Source: an uncultured Lachnospiraceae bacterium (GTDB lineage Bacteria; Bacillota; Clostridia; Lachnospirales; Lachnospiraceae). From it: a DNA stretch of 64,000 nucleotides. The stretch is taken from contig CAJTXA010000003.1 of NCBI GenBank assembly GCA_910579865.1, positions 139,386 to 203,385 on the forward strand. The letters are read 5' to 3'. Below the pieces are notes generated by a model. That model was given only the letters and a program-made list of their open reading frames with translations. It did no database searches and was not told the origin of the DNA. This document shows, one piece after another, positions 35,851-43,838 of the stretch. Each line of letters starts with the position of its first letter. Positions within the stretch are counted from its first letter, which is position 1. A program made the position numbers and the translations under genes.

Positions 35851-36857
35851 ATATGACCACAAACAGGACATGTTTGGCTTGTATATGCAGGATTTACATA
35901 CTCAACGAAAATGCCTGCTAATCTTGCTTTGTATTCGATAAATTGTGCAAGTCGATAGAATGACCAGTTATGCAGGCTAGGATTGTTTTTACGACTGGTT
36001 CTTGTCGTAGAGCGAATGTTTTGTAGTTGTTCTAACTTTATGACTTTAACATCATGTGCTACTGCTGTTTCTACAATATCGTGACTTAACTTATGGTCCA
36101 TGTCACGCATGATACGTTGTTCTTTGTCGTTAATCCGTTTCACAGCTTTCCTCTTTTTGGAAGTTTGCAGCTTCTTACGAAGATAAGCATAATGCCTACG
36201 TATATATTTGTTCCTACGACCATTCCCATAGAACTTAACACTACCGTCAGAACAGTAGCTAACAGCAGGACATTTGATACCTAAATCAATCCCCATGATA
36301 GTACCATCTGTTTTAAGTTCAGGTTCCACTCTTTCGTATACGATTTGAGCCACGAATCTATGATTTTTGATGACGATACGCATCGTCCCAAACTTCGCAT
36401 CAGAAAAGAAAGATTTCTGACGTTCTGTTAATTTAACAGGAACGGAAATCCGCTTTGATTTGCCATTTATCATTACCGGAAATTCCAAACAGTTCTCTTT
36501 CATCTTATAATTCTGATTGTTGATATAACAACAAGGTTTCCTCAGTATTGGCAGATTTGGAGTTTTTGTTCTAATAGCAGAGCCACGCTTTGCAAGACTT
36601 CTATTTTTAAGAACAGCCTTATGACAAGATTTGTAGTGTTTCCTCACAATGGATTTCGCATCACGGATACACTGATTCTTCAATGCACTTGGTAGATTCG
36701 CATTCCTATCAGCAGTCGTCGTCTTTGCAATCGAATGACCGCTTACAGCGTCAGAAACAAGACTATTAACCATATCAATATACTCTGTCATGGTTTCTAG
36801 GATTAAAGTTTTCTGGTATTTCGTTGGATAAACTTTCACTGTTTCAGAAAGCTGCAT
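35730..36857 (-). CDS. tnpB: RNA-guided nuclease/transposase TnpB
   Basis: About 375 residues from ATG 36857 (MQLSETVKVYPTKYQ), preceded by AAGGAGGTGATACG. An N-terminal HTH/wedge part is followed by the RuvC domain: IMGIDLGIKCPAV (catalytic Asp, near 190), IKLEQLQNI (Glu), and a zinc finger CPVCGH...CECG followed by HRDLLGARNI with the last Asp. All three RuvC residues are present, so the nuclease is probably active. TnpB cuts DNA at a short TAM plus guide match and helps keep the element at its site. Confidence 0.9.
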   Translation of the reverse strand: MQLSETVKVYPTKYQKTLILETMTEYIDMVNSLVSDAVSGHSIAKTTTADRNANLPSALKNQCIRDAKSIVRKHYKSCHKAVLKNRSLAKRGSAIRTKTPNLPILRKPCCYINNQNYKMKENCLEFPVMINGKSKRISVPVKLTERQKSFFSDAKFGTMRIVIKNHRFVAQIVYERVEPELKTDGTIMGIDLGIKCPAVSYCSDGSVKFYGNGRRNKYIRRHYAYLRKKLQTSKKRKAVKRINDKEQRIMRDMDHKLSHDIVETAVAHDVKVIKLEQLQNIRSTTRTSRKNNPSLHNWSFYRLAQFIEYKARLAGIFVEYVNPAYTSQTCPVCGHIHHANDRDYTCECGFHIHRDLLGARNICSSTEFVGNRQTA

Positions 36858-37148
36858 CGTATCACCTCCTTGTATAATAATGATGTAGTTAATCAAAACT
36901 AGTTAATTAATAAACTTCTATATACCAGATAACACATGATATTTGCAATACTCAGAGATAACAAGTCTTTTGAAATCATCACTCCCCAGGAGCATATGAA
37001 ACAATACAATGCTGCTAAATGCGACGTAGTTGCATAATAATACTGCAATCCAACAAATCAATATCTTTTTTAAAAAAGGTATTTTCACCAAGGGATAAGT
37101 GTGCCCTTTTTTAGGATAAAATATTTTTCATTTTTCTATTGACATTTA

Positions 37149-37268
37149 TTAGCTGGACTTTAAGCGAACAGCAACTCCATTTACTAAGACGAAGCATCGA
37201 TACTTTGGACAAAAAACCACATGATACTTACAGGAATAAACCACATTGTTGTTTGATTTGTATTTCAT
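37149..37268 (-). pseudogene. Truncated tnpA (Y1 transposase) remnant
   Basis: A 39-codon frame from ATG 37268 reads NNNVVYSCKYHVVFCPKYRC, the N-terminus of IS200-type TnpA. It ends in a double stop after LKSS. The HUH and catalytic Tyr regions are missing. The DNA between here and tnpB (36858-37148) is not recognisable as the rest of tnpA. Confidence 0.75.
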
Positions 37269-37429
37269 ATAAATATGATATAACTTAATGTTATCTAATG
37301 CAAGTATAAATTCGATAACTTTGAGGAAACTAATTATCGCCTTATATTCCCATAGCTAAAGCTAGGGGCTTTACGGCGAATATTGGTAAAATTCCACAAT
37401 TTTTTCTAATAAAAACCAGTAAATCCTTA

Positions 37430-38755
37430 CTAATAAATTCCCAATAAAGTATCTTCTGAAATTTTTGCTATAATTTTTACCGAAAAAATCTGTCCCACTA
37501 TTTGTTCTGTAGTAAAATTCGAGTCCTCTGTCTTTTCCATTACTACTTTTACATACTCCATAGTATGTCCAACCCATCCAAAAATGTCAGCAATCCATAC
37601 TTCTTCTTCAAACAATACGTCCACTTTTTGTCCAATTAAGCGTTTGCGAAATTCGGCTGACATTTTTTTTTCTAACTGCAGCAGCTCATTGCTTCGTTCT
37701 GTTTTTTTCTGTTCTGCTACCTGATCTGGCATGGCAGCAGCCTTTGTACCTGCTCGTTTGGAATATTTAAAAATATGCATTTCAAAAAAATGAACCTGTT
37801 CTAAAAATCTTTTTGTAATAGCAAACTCTTCCTCTGTTTCTCCTGGAAATCCTACTATAATATCTGTCGTAATTGCTGGGTTATCATAATAACTTCTTAA
37901 AAGATTACACTTTTCAAAATACTCCTTTGTATGATAATGGCGGTTCATTCGTCTTAACACAGAATCGCAGCCACTCTGCAAAGAAAGATGAAAATGCGGA
38001 CATACTTTTGGCAAACGACGAATTGCCAATACAAAATCCTCTGTTATCACACGAGGCTCTAACGAACCAAAACGGATTCTTTCAATTCCTGGAATAAGAT
38101 GAATCTGTTGAACCAAAGAAAGCAATGTCTCTTTTTCTTCAAAATCAACCCCATAAGAAGAAAGATGAATTCCTGTCAATACAATTTCTTTATATCCCTG
38201 CTTTGCTAATTGTTCCACCTCTTTTAAAATGGAACATACTTTTCGACTCCTAACCCTTCCTCTTACATATGGAATAATACAATACGTACAAAATTGATTA
38301 CAACCATCTTGTACTTTCATCATCGCTCTAGTATGATTTTCTAAACGAGTTATTTCCATCTCTTCATACTCTTTTGTATTATTTATATCAATCACAGTTG
38401 CAACAGTTGACTGTAAATGAAAATCATTTATTATTTGGACGATTTCATGTTTTCGATTATTTCCAATTACAAGATCAATCGCAGGATCACTTTCACAAAT
38501 CTCCTTTGAAGCTTGTACATAACACCCTACCGCAACAACAATTGCCTGTGGATTTTGTTTTTTTGCCTTATGAAGCATTTGTCTAGATTTTCGATCTGCT
38601 ATATTTGTTACTGTACAAGTATTAATAATATAGAGATCTGCTACCTCTCCAAATGGTACAATCTGATATCCAGCATCTTCTAACTGTTGTTGCATCGCCT
38701 CTGTTTCATATGCATTCACTTTGCATCCCAAATTATGCAATGCTGCACGTTTCAT
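37430..38755 (-). CDS. mtaB: tRNA t6A37 methylthiotransferase MtaB
   Basis: 441 residues. The N-terminal UPF0004 domain has LGCKVNAYE (Cys near 10), NTCTVTN (near 46) and VAVGCYVQ (near 81). The radical SAM motif CNQFCTYCIIP is near 150-160. A C-terminal TRAM-like domain follows. It adds a methylthio group to t6A37 in ANN-decoding tRNAs. The start ATGAAACG has an upstream GGAGGG. The gene ends 55 bases from the IS605 left end and is intact. Confidence 0.92.
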   Translation of the reverse strand: MKRAALHNLGCKVNAYETEAMQQQLEDAGYQIVPFGEVADLYIINTCTVTNIADRKSRQMLHKAKKQNPQAIVVAVGCYVQASKEICESDPAIDLVIGNNRKHEIVQIINDFHLQSTVATVIDINNTKEYEEMEITRLENHTRAMMKVQDGCNQFCTYCIIPYVRGRVRSRKVCSILKEVEQLAKQGYKEIVLTGIHLSSYGVDFEEKETLLSLVQQIHLIPGIERIRFGSLEPRVITEDFVLAIRRLPKVCPHFHLSLQSGCDSVLRRMNRHYHTKEYFEKCNLLRSYYDNPAITTDIIVGFPGETEEEFAITKRFLEQVHFFEMHIFKYSKRAGTKAAAMPDQVAEQKKTERSNELLQLEKKMSAEFRKRLIGQKVDVLFEEEVWIADIFGWVGHTMEYVKVVMEKTEDSNFTTEQIVGQIFSVKIIAKISEDTLLGIY

Positions 38756-39077
38756 CTATTAAACCCTCCTAATATAAAATCACAAATAAAAATTTTAACT
38801 TATTTTATCATACTTCAGATAGAATTCCAACTAGTATTCTCTCTTATTATTTTTAAATTCAATCGGAATTGCTACTTGCCTTTTTTTTACACCCATGCTA
38901 TACTCGTAATAATAATTTGTACATTAAGCATAAGATATAAGGGGTTATACAAAAAATAAAGCAAGTTATTATTTTGCTTTCTCTGTATGTAAAATATCGA
39001 GAGCACAAATAAATAAAAAAGAAAAAATTTAAAAATCCTGTCATTTGAATAATAAACGGGTTCTAGCAGATTCTATA
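38756..39077. other. Intergenic region upstream of mtaB and the HPr-like gene
   Basis: Divergent promoter region between mtaB (minus) and the HPr-like gene (plus). It is AT-rich, with a weak hairpin AAAGCAA/TTGCTTT near 38957-38982. I see no gene in it. Confidence 0.4.
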
Positions 39078-39106
39078 TTGACTTTTTATCCCGAAAGCAT
39101 TACTAT
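39078..39106 (+). promoter_or_regulatory. Promoter of the HPr-like gene
   Basis: TTGACT (39078-39083) and TACTAT (39101-39106) spaced by 17 bases, about 55 bases before the start codon. The gene has a very strong ribosome site (AAGGAGGG). Confidence 0.65.
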
Positions 39107-39161
39107 TATGTTGTATTGATGTACATAATATAGTTAATTTAATCACAAGGAGGGTTTTAAA

Positions 39162-39392
39162 ATGAAAACTGTTAAAATTTCATTAAATTCAATCGATAAG
39201 GTAAAATCTTTCGTAAACGATATTACAAAGTTTGACGTAGATTTTGATTTAGTATCTGGAAGATATGTAATTGATGCGAAATCAATTATGGGAATTTTTA
39301 GCTTAGATCTTTCAAAACCAATCGATCTTAATATCCATGCAGAAGGCGATGCAGCAGAAATATTGGAAATTTTAGCACCATACTTAATCTAA
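39162..39392 (+). CDS. HPr-like protein lacking the phosphoryl-accepting histidine
   Basis: 76 residues with the HPr fold pattern. The segment AKSIMGIFSLDLSKPIDLNIH aligns with the Ser46 region of HPr (KSIMGVMSL). The N-terminal part MKTVKISLNSIDKVKSFVND has no His where HPr carries His15, so it should not pass phosphate in the sugar phosphotransferase chain. Like Crh it may act as a regulator through a serine site, though the Ser position itself should be checked by alignment. It is the only plus-strand gene before 55.8 kb, with its own promoter and terminator. Confidence 0.8.
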   Translation: MKTVKISLNSIDKVKSFVNDITKFDVDFDLVSGRYVIDAKSIMGIFSLDLSKPIDLNIHAEGDAAEILEILAPYLI

Positions 39393-39440
39393 AATTTTTA
39401 TATTTCTAATTTCATAAACGGATCTGAAATCAATGAATCA

Positions 39441-39476
39441 AAAAGAGACCATTGCTAGATTGCAATTGTCTCTTTT
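39441..39476. terminator. Bidirectional terminator between the HPr-like gene and thiI
   Basis: AAAAGAGACCATTGC and GCAATTGTCTCTTTT form a 15-bp stem with one mismatch and a 6-base loop. A-runs and T-runs on both sides serve both converging genes. Confidence 0.85.
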
Positions 39477-39484
39477 ATGTTATC

Positions 39485-40666
39485 TTATTTACAAATTACA
39501 ATTTCTCTAGTAGAAATAGCTGTTTCTATCATTTCATCAATTTTCTCAACTAGCTTCTCTTCACTTCGTTTTATTAATTTTAAATTTGGTTTTGTTACGG
39601 GATGTTTTGCTACAAATATCGTACAACAATCCTCAAATGGTTGAATTGAGGTTTCATAAGTTTGAATCTTTAAAGCAAGATCTACAATTTCTAATTTATC
39701 AAATCCAATCACTGGCCGAAATACTGGCATAGTACAAACTTCATTTGTTGCAAAAAGACTCTGCATTGTCTGACTTGCAACCTGTCCAATACTCTCACCA
39801 GTAATTAGTCCAAGCGCACCACTTTCTACTGCAATCCGTTCTGCAATTCGCATCATATACCTTCTCATAATAATTGTAAGCTCTTCATGAGGACACTGAT
39901 CATAAATATAAAGCTGAATATCGGTAAAATTTACAATATGTAGCTTAATTGGTCCTGCATATCTAGCTACTAATGTGGCCAAATCAATTACCTTTTGCTT
40001 TGCCCGTTCTGAAGTATAAGGTGGAGCATGAAAATAGGTAGCTTCTATTTCTACTCCTCTTTTTGCAACCATCCATCCGGCAACTGGACTGTCAATTCCG
40101 CCTGAAAGCAGCAACATTCCTTTTCCATTTGTTCCAATTGGCATTCCTTTGCATCCAGGAATTGTCTCCGAATAAATATGAATCTGCTTGCGTATCTCCA
40201 CATAAATATTTAACTCTGGTTGATGTACATCTACCCGCATCATTGGAAATGCCTTTAAAATTCGATCTCCAAGTTCTTTATTGATTGTCATAGAATCCAT
40301 AGGAAAATTTTTTCTAGCTCTTCTGGCATGAACTTTAAAAGTTAGCTGATTTTCTGGATAAATTTGTTTTATATAATTTACTACTTCCTCTGCCAAATTT
40401 TCAAATCCTTTATCCTCTATCTGAATCATTGGACAAATTCCTACAATTCCAAATACTCTCTTTAAAGCAGCAATCGTTTCTTCATAATCATATTCGCCAT
40501 CTGCTTCAATATAAATTCGTCCTTGTTCCTTTGATATAGAAAATGCTCCCTCTACCTCCTTTAAAGCAAATCCAATCTGCCGAACTAACGCATCTTCAAA
40601 CAGATACCGATTTTTTCCTTTAATCCCAATCTCTCCATATTTAATTAAAAATGCTTTAAATAACAT
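39485..40666 (-). CDS. thiI: tRNA 4-thiouridine synthetase ThiI
   Basis: 393 residues: ferredoxin-like and THUMP domains (about 1-165), then the PP-loop ATPase with LLLSGGIDSPVAGW (near 182-195). The rhodanese-like domain found in E. coli ThiI is absent, as usual in Firmicutes. Sulfur is supplied by the cysteine desulfurase encoded 37 bases upstream. It makes s4U8 in tRNA; without the rhodanese domain a thiamine role is unlikely. Confidence 0.95.
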   Translation of the reverse strand: MLFKAFLIKYGEIGIKGKNRYLFEDALVRQIGFALKEVEGAFSISKEQGRIYIEADGEYDYEETIAALKRVFGIVGICPMIQIEDKGFENLAEEVVNYIKQIYPENQLTFKVHARRARKNFPMDSMTINKELGDRILKAFPMMRVDVHQPELNIYVEIRKQIHIYSETIPGCKGMPIGTNGKGMLLLSGGIDSPVAGWMVAKRGVEIEATYFHAPPYTSERAKQKVIDLATLVARYAGPIKLHIVNFTDIQLYIYDQCPHEELTIIMRRYMMRIAERIAVESGALGLITGESIGQVASQTMQSLFATNEVCTMPVFRPVIGFDKLEIVDLALKIQTYETSIQPFEDCCTIFVAKHPVTKPNLKLIKRSEEKLVEKIDEMIETAISTREIVICK

Positions 40667-40703
40667 TATATCCTCCTGCCTTTTATCACTTTTTCTTTCT
40701 GAT

Positions 40704-41861
40704 TTATTTTTTTCTTGTATATCTGCGTAATTGCTCTAATGTTTTTTGCAAAGTTAAAAGACAATACTCTATTTCTTCCTCTGTAGTAAAAATGGAAAAA
40801 CTAAAGCGAATCGTAGAATCCAGATAGTTCTGTTCTACTTTTATTCCCTTTAAAGTAGCACTAACGGCTGTTTTATTTGAAGCACATGCAGAACCAGCCG
40901 ATACAAAAATCCCCTTTTCTTCCAATGCATGAAGCAATACCTCGCTTCGAATCCCTAAAAATCCAACGCTGACAATATGAGGTGCACTGTCTTGATTTGT
41001 TAATCCATGTATCTGTGTTCCTTCTATCTTTTTTATTCCCTCAATAAAATGTGCTTTTAATGTATAGAAATAAGCAATCTTTGTCTCAAAGTTTTGATAA
41101 ATCTCTTCTGCTGCCTTTCCAAGTCCTGCAATTGCAGGTACATTTTCTGTTCCAGAACGGATACCATTTTGTTGTCCACCTCCAAATAAGATTGGATGAA
41201 TCTTTACTCCAGAACAAATATATAAAAATCCACTTCCTTTTGGCCCGTGAATCTTATGTCCACTGACAGAAAGTAAATCAATTCCCATTCTTTTTGGATA
41301 AATCCGATACTTTCCAAAAGCCTGTATTGCATCTACATGAAACAATACATTTGGATTTTTCTTTTTTATTATAGCTGCAATTTCCTCAATCGGTTCTACT
41401 GCACCAATTTCATTATTAACATACATAATGGAAACTAAAATCGTATCCTTGCGAACCGCTTCTTTTAATTCCTCCAAATTTATAAGACCATTTTTATCCA
41501 CTGAAAGATAAGTGACCTCAAATCCCTCTTTCTCTAAATAGTTCATTCCATTTGTAATAGAAGGGTGTTCAATACAGCTTGTAATTATATGTTTTCCTGC
41601 CCTCTGATTTGCCATAGCTGTTCCAATCAATGCCAAATTATTTGCCTCTGTTCCACCAGATGTAAAAACAATCTCTTTCCCTTCTACCTTTAACACTTTT
41701 GCCAAACAATTTCTTGCTTCTTTTATATAATTTTCTGCTTCTACTCCCTTTTTATGCATAGAAGATGGATTTCCATAATCTGAAACCATTGTTTTCACCA
41801 TAATCTCCTGTACGGAATCCAAAACCTTTGTAGTAGCAGAATTATCCAAGTATGCAATCAT
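40704..41861 (-). CDS. nifS: Cysteine desulfurase (NifS/IscS-like)
   Basis: The 385-residue PLP enzyme has SGHKIHGPKGSGFL with the Schiff-base lysine (near 203) and the mobile-loop cysteine in VSAGSACASNK (near 327). It takes sulfur from cysteine as a persulfide. The immediate neighbour thiI suggests that it is dedicated to tRNA thiolation, as NifZ is in B. subtilis. No scaffold gene is nearby. Confidence 0.94.
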   Translation of the reverse strand: MIAYLDNSATTKVLDSVQEIMVKTMVSDYGNPSSMHKKGVEAENYIKEARNCLAKVLKVEGKEIVFTSGGTEANNLALIGTAMANQRAGKHIITSCIEHPSITNGMNYLEKEGFEVTYLSVDKNGLINLEELKEAVRKDTILVSIMYVNNEIGAVEPIEEIAAIIKKKNPNVLFHVDAIQAFGKYRIYPKRMGIDLLSVSGHKIHGPKGSGFLYICSGVKIHPILFGGGQQNGIRSGTENVPAIAGLGKAAEEIYQNFETKIAYFYTLKAHFIEGIKKIEGTQIHGLTNQDSAPHIVSVGFLGIRSEVLLHALEEKGIFVSAGSACASNKTAVSATLKGIKVEQNYLDSTIRFSFSIFTTEEEIEYCLLTLQKTLEQLRRYTRKK

Positions 41862-41884
41862 TTTAAATGCTCTCCTGTTTCTTC

Positions 41885-42871
41885 CTATTTCTTCTTATCT
41901 TTATTCAAATGCTCCAAATGACTTCGTACAAATTCATTTTTTAATTTTAAAAATTCTTCTAACTGTTTTAATATATAAAATAAAACTGCTCTTGCCTCAA
42001 ATTCTTCTCGGCTTTTTGGCATTTCTTCCTTTTTCATTTCCTCTAATATTTGTTCTAATCCCTCTAAAAGTTCATGTACATCATTATCCCGATGGTACTC
42101 TTTCGCAATACGCCCCATATATTCTGCTACAAAAGCTGCCTGTCTTGGAAGCATTTTTATCATTCCGACACTTCGATAGATATCCTCTAACTCCATACTT
42201 TGTTTCTGCCGCATCTCAATATAATCTAACTCAAACGTCGATGTTTCAAACACAGAATTGTTAAAATTACGAGCTGCAAAATTTCTTGCCACTTCCAATT
42301 TCTCATTTAAAGAAACAAAACAGGTGTTTGCATACGCATCACTGTCTTCATCCCCAAGCTGTACTGCCATATGACCTAAAATCTTCTTCATCTCATTATC
42401 CGCTATATCTACAAGCCGAATTAATTCATGATTCATCTGTTTTAACAATAACATATTTACTGTAATTCCAAGTGTCGTTCCAATAAAAAATAACATTGTT
42501 TCATTATAAATCCATGCGACGCTCATTGACTGTTCAATTAAAAAATGAGAAACCAGTACAGAGGCCACTGTCATAGACTCTGGCCAAAACATCACACATA
42601 AAAACAGAAAAATAAAAATATAAATCCCATATGCCCACAAACTATATCCAAATAACGAAAAAAGCACAAATGCCATCAAAACAGAACTAAGATAAGATAA
42701 TGCCCGTCTAATCGCTGTCTGCAACGTCTGCTTCTTTGTATCTTGGATTGTTAAAATTGTAATAATTCCAGCAGTAGTATAATACTTTAATTGCAATAAA
42801 TTTGCTATTAAAATTGCCATCATACAAGCAGTAGCTATTTTCACTGCCTTTGCCAATTTTTCTTTTTCCAT
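41885..42871 (-). CDS. Aromatic acid exporter-like membrane protein (DUF939/FUSC type)
   Basis: 328 residues. Six hydrophobic segments lie in the first about 145 residues (LLQLKYYTTAGIITILTIQD is typical of the family). They are followed by a cytoplasmic helical region (about 150-325) rich in charged residues. Such proteins resemble half of a fusaric-acid/aromatic-carboxylate exporter. Substrate unknown. It lies 23 bases upstream of nifS but need not be functionally linked. Confidence 0.8.
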   Translation of the reverse strand: MEKEKLAKAVKIATACMMAILIANLLQLKYYTTAGIITILTIQDTKKQTLQTAIRRALSYLSSVLMAFVLFSLFGYSLWAYGIYIFIFLFLCVMFWPESMTVASVLVSHFLIEQSMSVAWIYNETMLFFIGTTLGITVNMLLLKQMNHELIRLVDIADNEMKKILGHMAVQLGDEDSDAYANTCFVSLNEKLEVARNFAARNFNNSVFETSTFELDYIEMRQKQSMELEDIYRSVGMIKMLPRQAAFVAEYMGRIAKEYHRDNDVHELLEGLEQILEEMKKEEMPKSREEFEARAVLFYILKQLEEFLKLKNEFVRSHLEHLNKDKKK

Positions 42872-42950
42872 TCGACTATCCTTTCCTTATATATAAGTAA
42901 ATTGTATCTGTCTACCTATTATGTATCATGATTCTATAACAGCGATTTCC

Positions 42951-42974
42951 AAAAAAGCATCCTTATCTGGATGC
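42951..42974 (-). terminator. Terminator overlapping the stop of a 55-residue gene
   Basis: GCATCC (42957-42962) and GGATGC (42969-42974) with a 6-base loop, followed by TTTTTT on the minus strand. Confidence 0.75.
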
Positions 42975-43141
42975 TATTTCTTTTGATTGATTGGCCCAAT
43001 CCCTTCTTTTCTGGCATTATGCTGCTGATTTTGATTTTCTGGTTTTCTCTTTTCTGTTACACTATTAAAAGAATTCAAATTTTGCTGTTCTTGCTCCATT
43101 TTTTGCATTTTTTTATTAAATTCCTGATACTCTTTACCCAT
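42974..43141 (-). CDS. Small hydrophilic protein, 55 residues, unknown
   Basis: ATG 43141 preceded by GAGGG opens a 55-codon frame: MGKEYQEFNKKMQKMEQEQQ at the start and ARKEGIGPINQKK at the end. It is rich in Gln, Asn, Lys and Glu and probably unstructured or a short coiled coil (about 1-28). A terminator begins at the stop codon, which supports a real, separately transcribed gene. Family not recognised. Confidence 0.6.
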   Translation of the reverse strand: MGKEYQEFNKKMQKMEQEQQNLNSFNSVTEKRKPENQNQQHNARKEGIGPINQKK

Positions 43142-43234
43142 AGCTGCCCTCTTTCTAATCCTTCTTTTTCGCTACCGTAAACAGTATGTACAAAAACTTA
43201 CTCTTTCATACTAGAAAAAATGCTTTCCTATTTT

Positions 43235-43720
43235 TTAATGATGACTGCTACAATTTGCTGCATCAATCGCAAGTACCAAAAGCAAAGCTGAGATTTCATC
43301 CGATGGATTTTGAATCTCTAACACATAGGTATCTCCCCAACTTAAAATCTCTTTTGTAATATGTACAATATTTTGATATCCATTTACTACATTATAATGC
43401 CATCCACAGAAATCTCCTTCTACCTTCCAATTATTATAATCAATCTCATATCTTGATCTTGCGAAAGAAAATTTTTTTTCAATTCTTCCTATTACTCTTC
43501 CATTTATAATTACCTCAAAGTTAGGCATAAAAGTAAATACTTTTTCCTGTATCATTCCAACTTCTCTTTGTTTTCTATTATATACATGAATTTTATGACC
43601 CAGCGAAAAGAACTCCGCTTTCACAAAATATTTTTCTTCACCATTTTCGCCATATATATCATAAGTATCTGTCCAAGAAAATACTCTTTGTTTTATAAAA
43701 AGTCTCATATTTTCATACAT
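43235..43720 (-). CDS. LURP-one-related/YxjI-like protein
   Basis: 161 residues of beta-rich sequence with the Tubby-like pattern of the LURP-one family: IKQRVFSWTDTYDIYGENG, YFVKAEFFSLGHKIHVYN, and VEGDFCGWHYNV. Members are thought to be lipid-associated; none is well characterised in bacteria. The start at 43720 has AAGGGATG close by; a second ATG at 43708 is an alternative. It ends with a His-containing tail. Confidence 0.75.
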   Translation of the reverse strand: MYENMRLFIKQRVFSWTDTYDIYGENGEEKYFVKAEFFSLGHKIHVYNRKQREVGMIQEKVFTFMPNFEVIINGRVIGRIEKKFSFARSRYEIDYNNWKVEGDFCGWHYNVVNGYQNIVHITKEILSWGDTYVLEIQNPSDEISALLLVLAIDAANCSSHH

Positions 43721-43730
43721 CCCTTAAAAA

Positions 43731-43770
43731 AAGGTTCTTTCTTATATATTCAAAGTTAAGAAAGAACCTT
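43731..43770 (-). terminator. Terminator of the flavin oxidoreductase gene
   Basis: AAGGTTCTTTCTTA and TAAGAAAGAACCTT make a perfect 14-bp stem with a 12-base loop and a T7 run on the minus strand. Confidence 0.85.
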
Positions 43771-43838
43771 AAACATATTCTATCATTTTTAGTATAACAT
43801 GATAGTCCAAAAATCACAAGAATTATTTCTATCTCCAA

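Larger units (their letters stand above)
35590..37375 (-). mobile_element. IS200/IS605-type element with intact tnpB and remnant tnpA
   Basis: Ends are marked by related hairpins: CCCCATGCCTAAAGGCAGGG at 35601 (right end) and CCCATAGCTAAAGCTAGGGG at 37349-37368 (left end), both with loop TAAA. IS605 elements use such subterminal hairpins instead of inverted repeats. The element lies between ireB and mtaB without breaking either. Because tnpA is broken, it probably cannot move by itself. Exact ends are uncertain by several bases. Confidence 0.8.

Noticed and set aside
35590..37375. Reading TnpB as a Cas12-type CRISPR effector
   Set aside because: No repeat array or adaptation genes nearby; the hairpin ends and tnpA remnant identify an IS605 element.
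37371..37577. 68-codon minus-strand frame at the end of mtaB
   Set aside because: Overlaps the mtaB 3' end in another frame and has no start signal.
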